Translations under genes and position numbers: made by a program
The notes under the pieces: generated by a model
What the model was told of the DNA's origin: nothing
The model's input: only the letters and a program-made list of their open reading frames with translations
Databases searched by the model: none
Source: a virus
IMG/VR virus record: IMGVR_UViG_3300010354_000021
Span: 1 to 33,188 of that record
Length of the DNA: 33,188 bases
Reading direction: 5' to 3' (one strand)
In this document: one piece after another, positions 16,663 to 22,826 of the stretch
How the letters are laid out: each line of letters starts with the position of its first letter
How positions within the stretch are numbered: position 1 is the first letter of the stretch

Positions 16663-16905
16663 ATGGAGAGTATATTCAAACTTGATTTCAAAACATTTCT
16701 AAAAAGTCCATTTACTTATATCTTTTTTATATTACTTACAATCCTTATTTTTATCGGAAGATATGTGATCAATTCAAAGGATCAAGAAATCAAAGTACAA
16801 CAGCAAAAGATTGATGATTGTGATGATGAGAGAAAGGCTGATAAAAAATTAATGCAAAATATATTATTTCAAAAAGAACTAAATAAAAGACTAAATGGAG
16901 AATAA
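16663..16905 (+). CDS. Single-span membrane protein, holin or spanin-like candidate
   Basis: An 80-residue protein with one transmembrane segment at about residues 15-35 ('PFTYIFFILLTILIFIGRYVI') followed by a charged coiled-coil tail (about 38-78). This N-in/C-out layout and its position two genes before the endolysin suggest a lysis function such as an inner-membrane spanin or a holin-related protein, but no diagnostic motif exists for either. It overlaps the next gene by 11 bp. Confidence 0.55.
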   Translation: MESIFKLDFKTFLKSPFTYIFFILLTILIFIGRYVINSKDQEIKVQQQKIDDCDDERKADKKLMQNILFQKELNKRLNGE

Positions 16906-17140
16906 AATCTTGATAGCTATAACTATTGTAAGTAGTTGTATTGCAATATTCAGTCCAGTTGCTGAGCATAAGTATCAACCACATAAAAAAGATCAAACAA
17001 CAATCAAGGCAGAGAAGTATCTGCATGATCTTGAAGAGGAAAATAATAAAAAGGTTGAGGACCTTAAGCATGATGTTGACAGCTTATTGACAATAAAGAA
17101 AAAAATTAAGTATATTTACATCCAAAGGGATTCAATATGA
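16895..17140 (+). CDS. Membrane-anchored coiled-coil protein of lysis cassette
   Basis: An 81-residue protein with a hydrophobic N-terminus (residues 4-22, 'KILIAITIVSSCIAIFSP') that may be a signal anchor, then a highly charged coiled coil. There is no clear lipobox, although 'VSSCIA' holds a Cys at residue 15. It overlaps both neighbours (11 bp and an ATGA with the endolysin). Together with the preceding protein it could form a two-component spanin-like or holin/antiholin system. Function is not established. Confidence 0.5.
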   Translation: MENKILIAITIVSSCIAIFSPVAEHKYQPHKKDQTTIKAEKYLHDLEEENNKKVEDLKHDVDSLLTIKKKIKYIYIQRDSI

Positions 17141-17655
17141 GTTATGCTTGGTTAAAAAAAGAAACAGCTCCAAACATATTGGTTGAGGCAGTCAAGCACA
17201 TTGGTGTCAAGGAGATTGTTGGTAAGCAACACAATCCAACTATTCTATCCTGGGCAAAAGCTCTTGGTCTTGAGAAGGTATACACCAATGATGAGATTCC
17301 TTGGTGTGGTTTATTTATAGCATATTGCTGTCATGCTGCTGGATTAGATGTTGTCAAGGCTCCATTATGGGCATTGAATTGGAATAAGTACGGCAATGTT
17401 GCAAAGGTTGCAATGCTTGGTGATGTATTGACATTCACCAGGAATGGAGGAGGTCATGTTGGGATCTATGTTGGTGAGGATGATACTCATTATCATGTGC
17501 TTGGAGGAAATCAAAACAACTCAGTCAGTGTATCTCGCATTGAAAAGTCAAGACTCAGCCAAGCAAGAAGGACAGCATGGAAGATTGCACAACCATCCAA
17601 TGTCAGAGTAGTTAAACTTGAGCCAAAAGGAGTAGTCACAACAAATGAAGCATAA
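17137..17655 (+). CDS. Endolysin, CHAP-like (TIGR02594 type)
   Basis: A 172-residue peptidoglycan hydrolase of the NlpC/P60-CHAP class. Probable catalytic residues are Cys57 in 'EIPWCGLFIAYCCHAAG', His107 in 'GGGHVGIYVG', and a polar third residue near Asn125 in 'LGGNQNNSVSV'. This arrangement is characteristic of the TIGR02594 family. It would cleave peptide cross-links or the amide bond to lyse the host. There is no signal peptide, so it needs a membrane partner, and the two small membrane proteins upstream are candidates. The start overlaps the upstream stop (ATGA), and its own stop overlaps the following gene (TAATG). Confidence 0.85.
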   Translation: MSYAWLKKETAPNILVEAVKHIGVKEIVGKQHNPTILSWAKALGLEKVYTNDEIPWCGLFIAYCCHAAGLDVVKAPLWALNWNKYGNVAKVAMLGDVLTFTRNGGGHVGIYVGEDDTHYHVLGGNQNNSVSVSRIEKSRLSQARRTAWKIAQPSNVRVVKLEPKGVVTTNEA

Positions 17656-17936
17656 TGAAAAAACCAGGTAGACCAAAAAAGAATTTGAATATAAACATTG
17701 ACACAAAGAATGTCGATGTTAAAATAACGCGAAAAGATGGCGTTACAGACATTAAAGTTGACACTCCAAAGGTTGATGTTGATTTGCATAAAGATAATGA
17801 AGGAAAGACCATCAAAATTGATTCAGATAAAGTTGATGTAATCATTGATAAAGGTGAGGTCAAGGTTGATGTAAATGAACAAAGTGGATTGCTTGGTAAA
17901 ATAGCCAAGTTGATCTTCAGAAAGAAGCTTCCATAA
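17655..17936 (+). CDS. AT-hook-like N-terminus, three 20-residue repeats and cationic tail; unknown function
   Basis: A 93-residue protein. Residues 1-9 (MKKPGRPKK) contain the Gly-Arg-Pro core of an AT-hook. Residues 12-71 are three tandem 20-residue repeats, each carrying Ile-x-(Ile/Val)-Asp-(Thr/Ser) followed by Val-Asp-Val; the VDV units begin at residues 20, 40 and 60, with an additional one at 71. Residues 77-93 (SGLLGKIAKLIFRKKLP) are a cationic amphipathic helix resembling membrane-active peptides. It is coupled to the endolysin (TAATG) and is the last gene before a terminator. A lysis-accessory or nucleic-acid-binding role is possible; I recognise no named family. Confidence 0.6.
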   Translation: MKKPGRPKKNLNINIDTKNVDVKITRKDGVTDIKVDTPKVDVDLHKDNEGKTIKIDSDKVDVIIDKGEVKVDVNEQSGLLGKIAKLIFRKKLP

Positions 17937-17962
17937 GCGGTTGTTTTTAGGGTTAACAAGAG

Positions 17963-17988
17963 AGCCATCCAATTAGGGTGGCTTTTTT
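17963..17988 (+). terminator. Rho-independent terminator closing the virion/lysis region
   Basis: An 8-bp stem, AGCCATCC (17963-17970) with GGGTGGCT (17976-17983), five-base loop AATTA, one G-T pair, then a six-T run to 17988. It separates the late region from the early promoter region that follows. Confidence 0.85.
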
Positions 17989-17991
17989 ATT

Positions 17992-18049
17992 TGTTAAAAT
18001 ATGTTAAAATTATTTCATAAGTGAAAATAGTTATTAAATTTGTTTAACA
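17992..18049. promoter_or_regulatory. Possible operator: TGTTAAA direct and inverted repeats
   Basis: TGTTAAA occurs at 17992-17998 and 18002-18008, exactly 10 bp apart (one helical turn), and its inverse TTTAACA at 18043-18049, just downstream of the TAAATTTG motif. Such phased sites around a promoter suggest a repressor or activator binding region at the head of the early genes. No cognate regulator is identified. Confidence 0.35.
18035..18042 (+). promoter_or_regulatory. Early promoter -7 motif (TAAATTTG)
   Basis: TAAATTTG matches the Bacteroidota -7 consensus. No convincing -33 TTTG lies at the usual distance; TATTTC at 18011-18016 is the nearest. It lies between the terminator and the first early open frames, 21 bp before the ATG at 18064, so it is well placed to drive the early operon. 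Confidence 0.5.
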
Positions 18050-18063
18050 CTAAAACAAAAAAC

Positions 18064-18138
18064 ATGGGAACATTTATCTATTTGCTGTTACTATACAGCT
18101 TTGTTGCAACTCTAAAAATCGTTAACTTAAAAAAGTAA
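18064..18138 (+). CDS. Possible 24-residue hydrophobic peptide
   Basis: A short frame beginning MGTFIYLLLLYSFVATLKIV and ending with a Lys-rich tail, predicted as a single membrane span. It is the first frame after the early promoter, has an A-rich upstream region (ACAAAAAAC) and ends 3 bp before the next gene. Small membrane peptides of this type are common early phage products, but nothing beyond position and hydrophobicity supports it. Confidence 0.35.
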   Translation: MGTFIYLLLLYSFVATLKIVNLKK

Positions 18139-18141
18139 ATT

Positions 18142-18408
18142 ATGGAAAGTTTAATTCAAGAATGCCACTATTGTAATGGCTCTGGTTATGTTGATTTTAA
18201 CCATGATTATGATGCAAAGAGACAAGCTCTGGAATCAATTAATGAAATGATATATGTCTTTCAGCAAAAGATGAAGATACATCAGAGATTGATTCCAGAG
18301 TTAAGGAGATGCTATTTGAATCAACTTGCTGATAAGTATGAGGATAAGGTTGATACCTATGCAAGAGCAATTGGAAGATTAAAAAATTATAAACTCAAAT
18401 TCATATGA
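18142..18408 (+). CDS. Small early protein with CxxC knuckle
   Basis: An 88-residue protein. Residues 8-16 (CHYCNGSGY) match one unit of the CxxCxGxG zinc-binding motif found in DnaJ-like proteins; only one copy is present, so metal binding would need dimerisation. The rest is a charged helical region ('ALESINEMIYVFQQKMKIHQ', 'LADKYEDKVDTYARAIGRLKN'). First robust gene of the early operon. Function unknown. Its stop overlaps the next start (ATGA). Confidence 0.6.
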   Translation: MESLIQECHYCNGSGYVDFNHDYDAKRQALESINEMIYVFQQKMKIHQRLIPELRRCYLNQLADKYEDKVDTYARAIGRLKNYKLKFI

Positions 18409-18620
18409 GTACAGTATATTATGAATACTGGTGGCAAAGAGCTGGCAGATTCAACATGGATTTATTTAATAACTATTTAAGAGCAAAGAGAGATGCTGAA
18501 TTTCAAAGTAACATACAAAATCAAGGATGGCAAATGGAAAGTAATCCACAAGATAATTCAAGCCAACAGTCCAGAGGATGCAATCAAGAAGATGGACATG
18601 TGGCCTCCATTAATTATTAA
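18405..18620 (+). CDS. Small early protein, 3' half overlapping another frame
   Basis: A 71-residue frame starting at an ATGA overlap. The first 35 residues (MSTVYYEYWWQRAGRF and following) look like real protein. The last 40 are Asn/Gln/Ser-rich and lie over a more convincing frame (18493-18636). Either two genes overlap by 128 bp or a +1 frameshift or past indel joined the N-terminus to the second frame. Function unknown. Confidence 0.4.
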   Translation: MSTVYYEYWWQRAGRFNMDLFNNYLRAKRDAEFQSNIQNQGWQMESNPQDNSSQQSRGCNQEDGHVASINY

Positions 18621-18636
18621 AGTTGAGAAGATATGA
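18493..18636 (+). CDS. 47-residue protein, KxxxGKWKV-type domain
   Basis: Begins MLNFKVTYKIKDGKWKVIHK and continues with 'ANSPEDAIKKM', then a hydrophobic end. The beta-hairpin pattern followed by a helix that starts 'SPEDAI' is typical of a small folded domain recurrent in phage early regions, and is far more protein-like than the overlapping frame. Its stop overlaps the next start (ATGA). Function unknown. It could be the C-terminal part of a protein starting at 18405. Confidence 0.55.
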   Translation: MLNFKVTYKIKDGKWKVIHKIIQANSPEDAIKKMDMWPPLIIKVEKI

Positions 18637-18803
18637 AAAGATTTAGAATATGGCTTGAAGATGAAATGGAGGAAGAGGGTGGATCCTGGTGGAATTGCAT
18701 CATGGATGAGAATGGTTGTTTATTTGATCCAAACTATCCAGATGAGGAACGAGATACACTGCAATGGTATATTGAACATGGATACAAAGTGGAGGAGCTA
18801 TGA
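18633..18803 (+). CDS. 56-residue acidic protein
   Basis: Starts at an ATGA overlap: MKRFRIWLEDEMEEEGGSWW, then 'CIMDENGCLFDPNYPDEERDTLQWYIEHGYKVEEL'. It is strongly acidic and Trp-rich, which is common in phage proteins that mimic DNA or bind host enzymes, but no function can be assigned. Its stop overlaps the next start (ATGA), so it belongs to the same chain of coupled early genes. Confidence 0.55.
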   Translation: MKRFRIWLEDEMEEEGGSWWNCIMDENGCLFDPNYPDEERDTLQWYIEHGYKVEEL

Positions 18804-18871
18804 ACATCAATGATATCATAAGAGAAAGATTTCCTAATGAAAGAACTCAAGATCTTGCTGATGAACTTTGA
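18800..18871 (+). pseudogene. Truncated N-terminal HTH fragment of the HNH endonuclease gene
   Basis: A 23-codon frame starting at an ATGA overlap (MNINDIIRERFPNERTQDLA, then DEL) and ending at TGA 18869-18871. Read past that TGA, the same frame continues without interruption ('LTYSQLANRAYKMGIKKSDEF') into the HNH endonuclease at 18908. The joined sequence forms the N-terminal helix-turn-helix usual for these enzymes. One G-to-T change (GGA to TGA) would explain it. Other genes here use TGA as a normal stop. Confidence 0.65.
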
Positions 18872-18907
18872 TTAACTTATTCTCAACTTGCCAACAGAGC
18901 TTACAAA

Positions 18908-19417
18908 ATGGGCATCAAGAAGTCAGATGAATTCAAGATGTCAGAGAAATCTGGAAGGCACAATCTGATTGAATGTGGCAAGCCATTTAGATATTCAAAA
19001 GGTCATACACCATTAAACAAAGGAAAAAAGATGAGTCCAGAGTTATATGAAAAATGCAAAGTATCAATGTGGAAACCAGGCAATATACCTCAAAATTGGA
19101 AGCCTAATGAATCTGTTGTTCAAAGAATAGACAAGACTGGAAGAGTTTATAAATATTACAAGGTCAAAGATTCTCACTGGATTCTTTATCATCACAAAGT
19201 CTGGAATGATCATCATGGACCAATACCATCAAAGCATATTGTAAAATTCAAAGATGGAAATACATTGAATTGTGACATATCAAATCTGGAATTGATTACA
19301 ATGGCAGAGAATGCAATTAGAAACAGCATTCAAAGATTTCCTCAAGAAGTACAACAACTAATTAAATTAAACGCAAAACTAAAAAAGAAAATCAATGGCA
19401 AGAAACAAAATCAATGA
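18908..19417 (+). CDS. HNH homing-type endonuclease (N-terminally shortened)
   Basis: A 169-residue protein from the internal ATG 18908. It contains the HNH_3-type core 'WILYHHKVWNDHHGPIPS' (His95 and His96), then 'VKFKDGNTLNCDISNLELIT' (around residues 112-131). The upstream 'KGHTPLNKGKKM' and a basic N-terminus are typical of phage HNH endonucleases that nick or cut specific DNA. The natural protein probably began at 18800 with an HTH segment, now separated by an in-frame TGA. The HNH core looks intact, so a restart product might still be active. It overlaps the next gene by 23 bp. Confidence 0.75.
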   Translation: MGIKKSDEFKMSEKSGRHNLIECGKPFRYSKGHTPLNKGKKMSPELYEKCKVSMWKPGNIPQNWKPNESVVQRIDKTGRVYKYYKVKDSHWILYHHKVWNDHHGPIPSKHIVKFKDGNTLNCDISNLELITMAENAIRNSIQRFPQEVQQLIKLNAKLKKKINGKKQNQ

Positions 19418-19658
19418 TCTTAGAGATCATCTCTTTGCAGCATTAGAGAGATTGGACAACGATGAGCTCACAGCTGAAGAGCTCCAAAAAGAACTGGATA
19501 AGGCTGAGGCAGTTGCACAAATTGGCAATGTGATCATCAGCAGTGCAAAGGTAGAGGTTGACTTCATGAAAGCAACTGGAATGATATCAACTAATAGTGA
19601 TTTATTTAAAGGAGTACAACATGAGTCCAGACAATTATACAGTGGTAGAGAAAGTTAA
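19395..19658 (+). CDS. Conserved small helical phage protein
   Basis: An 87-residue protein starting MARNKINDLRDHLFAALERL, then 'ELTAEELQKELDKAEAVAQIGNVIISSAKVEVDFMKATG'. The pattern is that of a small helical protein often found near HNH or replication genes in phages, with no assigned function. It lies in the early coupled chain, overlapping the HNH gene and the DnaA-like gene. Confidence 0.6.
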   Translation: MARNKINDLRDHLFAALERLDNDELTAEELQKELDKAEAVAQIGNVIISSAKVEVDFMKATGMISTNSDLFKGVQHESRQLYSGRES

Positions 19659-20088
19659 GCAATTAATCATCCAGGATGAGCTTAATTCAAAGTCAAGGGA
19701 AAGAGATAAAATATATAAAAGATCTTATCTCTATGCAATACTCAGAGAAGAGGGATGGAATCTATCCAAGATTGGAAGGTTATTCAATAGAGACCATGCA
19801 ACTGTGATTAATGGATTGAGATGTTACGACAACTATTATGGTAATGATAAGATTTATCATAGATATATAAAACATTATGAATCAATATTCAGACCATCTA
19901 TTGAAGTGCCAAAAGATTCTATTTATGATGATGTGATGAACTGCCATAATACTACTCAATTGAGGTTGATTAAGGATAAGATAATGGGTGGATTGTATGA
20001 CAACACGACAAGTCTCTTATTGTACGTTCCTATAATTTTTTCTTTTTTTGTGTGGGGGGTAGAAAAAATGCTCGTCATCTTGTCATGA
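19621..20088 (+). CDS. DnaA domain-IV-like DNA-binding protein
   Basis: A 155-residue protein; ATG 19621 is preferred over 19597 because of the AAAGGAG sequence upstream. Residues 36-70 ('LYAILREEGWNLSKIGRLFNRDHATVINGL') match the helix-turn-helix of bacterial DnaA domain IV, including the 'RDHATV' signature that contacts DnaA boxes. There is no AAA+ ATPase domain. It is encoded immediately upstream of a repeat-rich non-coding region and the primase-helicase, so it may recognise the phage origin or act as a regulator. The last 25 residues ('SLLLYVPIIFSFFVWGVEKM' and on) are unexpectedly hydrophobic, read from a T/G-rich stretch, and may be an accidental extension. Confidence 0.65.
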   Translation: MSPDNYTVVEKVKQLIIQDELNSKSRERDKIYKRSYLYAILREEGWNLSKIGRLFNRDHATVINGLRCYDNYYGNDKIYHRYIKHYESIFRPSIEVPKDSIYDDVMNCHNTTQLRLIKDKIMGGLYDNTTSLLLYVPIIFSFFVWGVEKMLVILS

Positions 20089-20171
20089 TTTTGTTGAAAG
20101 CCAATACTGGCTTAATATACAGCCATGACAAGTCAATTTTTAACCTGTCATGATAGAAAAAGTTTGTCATG
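20079..20171. other. Candidate replication origin / operator: TGTCATG repeats and inverted repeat
   Basis: TGTCATG occurs at 20081-20087, 20146-20152 and 20165-20171, and in inverse orientation (CATGACA) at 20124-20130. The first and the inverted copy extend to a perfect 9-bp inverted repeat (CTTGTCATG at 20079-20087, CATGACAAG at 20124-20132) that encloses a small hairpin (20098-20102 with 20109-20113). It lies in the largest non-coding gap of the replication region, between the DnaA-like gene and the primase-helicase. Iterons of an origin or operator sites for the adjacent promoter are both possible. Confidence 0.5.
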
Positions 20172-20173
20172 GA

Positions 20174-20204
20174 TTTGGAGAATAAAAAAAAATCTTTATA
20201 TTTG
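20174..20204 (+). promoter_or_regulatory. Promoter for the replication genes (TTTG-N19-TATATTTG)
   Basis: TTTG at 20174-20177 and TATATTTG at 20197-20204 are separated by 19 bp, an excellent match to the Bacteroidota promoter (-33 TTTG, -7 TAnnTTTG). It lies just after the last TGTCATG repeat and leaves a leader of about 80 bases before the primase-helicase start. Confidence 0.7.
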
Positions 20205-20233
20205 CAAAGGGGTTTGCGGTTAGCTGCCCAGTA

Positions 20234-20278
20234 AAAGGTTTGACACTGTACCTTTCCCCCTATTTTTAATCAGTGTCA
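20234..20278 (+). promoter_or_regulatory. Structured mRNA leader with two mutually exclusive hairpins
   Basis: Stem A pairs AAAGGT (20234-20239) with ACCTTT (20250-20255). Stem B pairs TGACACTG (20241-20248) with CAGTGTCA (20271-20278), a perfect 8 bp. The 5' arm of B lies in the loop of A, so the two stems cannot both form as simple hairpins; they are alternatives or a pseudoknot. A C-run and a T-run sit in the loop of B. The element ends 12 bases before the primase-helicase ATG and could control its translation. Confidence 0.45.
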
Positions 20279-20290
20279 TAAAACAGTTGT

Positions 20291-22636
20291 ATGAAAATAT
20301 CAGTATTCAAATCGTTATTTAACACCAAAGAGACTGCCTATTCTCTGACCATTCCTGAAGTGGTCGCAAGGATTCAAAATGGTACACCAGATCTCAAAAA
20401 AAAGATTGAGATTATTAGGACCATGAGCAAAGGTCAAAAAGAATATGACCAAGCAAAAAAGGAACTTTATGCAATCATGTTCAATGGTACATTCTCAGAA
20501 AGGAGTGCAAATGGATTGATTGAACATTCAGGACTTTGTATCCTTGATTTTGATGGATATCCATCTGATGATATCATGAAAGTTGAGAGACAAAGATTGA
20601 TTAATGATCCTTATGTGATTATTGTATTCACATCACCTGGAGGCAAAGGACTCAAGGCAGTGATTAGAATACCAAAATCAAATGCATCAGAACATAAAAG
20701 AAGATTCTTAGCTTATGCTGATTATTTCAAGTCAGATTATTTTGATACTAAGAATCAAGATGTCTCAAGAGTTTGTTTTGAGTCTTATGATCCAGATATA
20801 TATTACAATGAATTCTGTCAAGTATTTGAAGGAATTACAGAGGATAAAGGATTTCAGTATATTGAAAGAGCTCCAGTATGTATTCTTAATGATGAAGCTA
20901 AGAAAATAGAACTTATTGAGAAATTTCAATTTAAACATTCATTCACCGATGGAAGTCGCAATCAGTTTATCTTTGAGATAGCTTGTTGTTTCTGTGATTA
21001 TGGTATATCTCAAGATATTACAGAGCATCATCTGTCATCAAAGTATCCATCAAGTCCAGACTTTACTCACAATGAGATGTTGAGTGCAATCAAATCAGCA
21101 TACAGGAAGAGTCAATTCAGCTCAAAATACTTTGAGGATAGATCAACCATTGAAAGAGTCAAGCTCAAGCTTAAGAATGGAGTTAATGAGGATGAGATAA
21201 AAAAGCAACACAATATCTCAGATGATATTCTCAATGACATTAAGGACAATGCAACCAATTCTGATGATGTATTCTGGACAATAGTCAAAAAAAAAGATAG
21301 TGAAGTTGTAATCATTGAGCCATTGAAATATGCTCAATTCTTGGTTAAGAATGGATTCAATAAATTCTATCCAGAGAATGCTGAGAAACCAACATTTGTC
21401 AGAGTGATTGAGAATAAGGTCAAGCTTTCATCTGTGGACCAGATTAAAGATTTTGTTTTGACATATCTAATTGAGAAAGGTCATATCAATGTATGGAACT
21501 TTTGTTCTAAGTCAACTTATCTGTTCTCAGAGAATCATCTTAACATGATTGATTCAATCTATTTAAAGATGTTGCAAGATACTGAGACAGAAAGTTATAT
21601 TCCTTTCAAGAATGGTGTGATTAAAGTTACAAAGGATTGTACTGGACTTTTGAGCTATATTGATGTGGATGGTTATATCTGGGAGAATCAGATAATTGAC
21701 AGAGAATTTCATCTTTGTATTGACTTTCATAATGATTTCAGAGACCTGGTCCATAAGGTAAGCAATGGAGATCATAAGAGAATTGCAAGTCTTGAGTCAA
21801 CTCTTGGATACTTAATGCATTCATACAAGGATAAGACTAATCAGAAAGCAATCATATTTAATGACCAGGAGATTGATGATAATCCAAATGGAGGGAGTGG
21901 TAAGTCATTGATGTTGACAGCTCTTGGATATCTCAGAAAGACAGTGAAGATTGATGGTAAGTCATTCAATCCAAGTAAATCTGATTTTGTTTATCAAAGA
22001 GTCAATCTTGATACTCAGATTCTGGCATTTGATGATGTTAAAAAGAACTTTGATTTTGAGCAACTATTTATGATTGTCTCTGAAGGAATCACAGTTAACC
22101 GAAAGAATAAGGATGAGATATTCATTCCATTTAATAGATCACCAAAGATTGTCATCACAACCAATTATGTGATATCAGGAGCTGGAGGATCACATGATCG
22201 GAGAAGGCATGAGATTGAATTCTTTCAATATTTCAATGCGACAAATTCACCTTTAAAAGAATATGGGAAGCTATTGTTTGACCAATGGTCACAAGATGAC
22301 TGGTCAAAGTTTGACAACTACATGATTAAGAACTTGCAAATGTTTTTGAGAAATGGATTGACAAACACAATAAGCATCAATGCAGAGGCCAAGAGATTCA
22401 TCCAGGCGACAAGCAAGGATTTCTTTGATTTCGTATCTGATAATCCTTTGCTCCTGGATGTTTATTATTTCAATACAGAATTACTTAATCAATTCCAGAA
22501 TGAATACAATGGATATAAGGAAATAAATCCACAAAGATTCTCTAAATGGATTGCAGAGTATGGAAAATATAAAGGTTGGATCATGGAGAAAGGCAGAAAT
22601 AATAAAGGCAGATATATAACATTTAAGAATAAATAA
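20291..22636 (+). CDS. Primase-helicase (BT4734/VirE-N-like primase domain plus SF3-like helicase)
   Basis: A 781-residue replication protein. The N-terminal region resembles the BT4734/VirE N-terminal primase-like domain: 'HSGLCILDFDGYP' with the Asp pair D86/D88, and 'VIIVFTSPGGKGLKAVIRIP' (T114-G120). The C-terminal region is a superfamily-3-like helicase ATPase: Walker A 'NPNGGSGKS' (531-539), Walker B-like 'ILAFDDV' (577-583), a motif C-like 'PKIVITTNYV', and an arginine-rich 'GGSHDRRRHEIEF'. It would unwind DNA and prime replication. It has its own promoter and structured leader. The ATG at 20291 follows an A-rich context. The two-domain architecture is common in mobile elements and phages of Bacteroidota. 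Confidence 0.8.
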   Translation: MKISVFKSLFNTKETAYSLTIPEVVARIQNGTPDLKKKIEIIRTMSKGQKEYDQAKKELYAIMFNGTFSERSANGLIEHSGLCILDFDGYPSDDIMKVERQRLINDPYVIIVFTSPGGKGLKAVIRIPKSNASEHKRRFLAYADYFKSDYFDTKNQDVSRVCFESYDPDIYYNEFCQVFEGITEDKGFQYIERAPVCILNDEAKKIELIEKFQFKHSFTDGSRNQFIFEIACCFCDYGISQDITEHHLSSKYPSSPDFTHNEMLSAIKSAYRKSQFSSKYFEDRSTIERVKLKLKNGVNEDEIKKQHNISDDILNDIKDNATNSDDVFWTIVKKKDSEVVIIEPLKYAQFLVKNGFNKFYPENAEKPTFVRVIENKVKLSSVDQIKDFVLTYLIEKGHINVWNFCSKSTYLFSENHLNMIDSIYLKMLQDTETESYIPFKNGVIKVTKDCTGLLSYIDVDGYIWENQIIDREFHLCIDFHNDFRDLVHKVSNGDHKRIASLESTLGYLMHSYKDKTNQKAIIFNDQEIDDNPNGGSGKSLMLTALGYLRKTVKIDGKSFNPSKSDFVYQRVNLDTQILAFDDVKKNFDFEQLFMIVSEGITVNRKNKDEIFIPFNRSPKIVITTNYVISGAGGSHDRRRHEIEFFQYFNATNSPLKEYGKLLFDQWSQDDWSKFDNYMIKNLQMFLRNGLTNTISINAEAKRFIQATSKDFFDFVSDNPLLLDVYYFNTELLNQFQNEYNGYKEINPQRFSKWIAEYGKYKGWIMEKGRNNKGRYITFKNK

Positions 22637-22637
22637 G

Positions 22638-22826
22638 ATGAAACAGCAAAAATACTTTATCATTCACTGTGGAGAGGATATTAATAAGTCAATTCTCTTT
22701 GATATTACTGACAAACTAAAAGAGCAAGGTCATTATTTTGTAGTCAATTGCACAAGCAACATCAATCAGTTTGATGTGAAGAGAGTCACACAAGAGGAGT
22801 TTAATAAATTCAATGGATATGAATAA
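22638..22826 (+). CDS. Small protein of unknown function
   Basis: A 62-residue protein starting one base after the primase-helicase stop. It looks like a compact alpha/beta domain ('YFIIHCGEDINKSILFDITDKLKEQGHYFVVNC' then a charged end). I recognise no motif. Its end overlaps the nuclease gene by 14 bp. Presumably a replication accessory, by position only. Confidence 0.5.
   Translation: MKQQKYFIIHCGEDINKSILFDITDKLKEQGHYFVVNCTSNINQFDVKRVTQEEFNKFNGYE

Noticed and set aside
18869-18871. Reassigned TGA codon (alternative genetic code)
   Set aside because: Many genes here end in TGA with tight ATGA coupling, so TGA is a normal stop; a local mutation is simpler.
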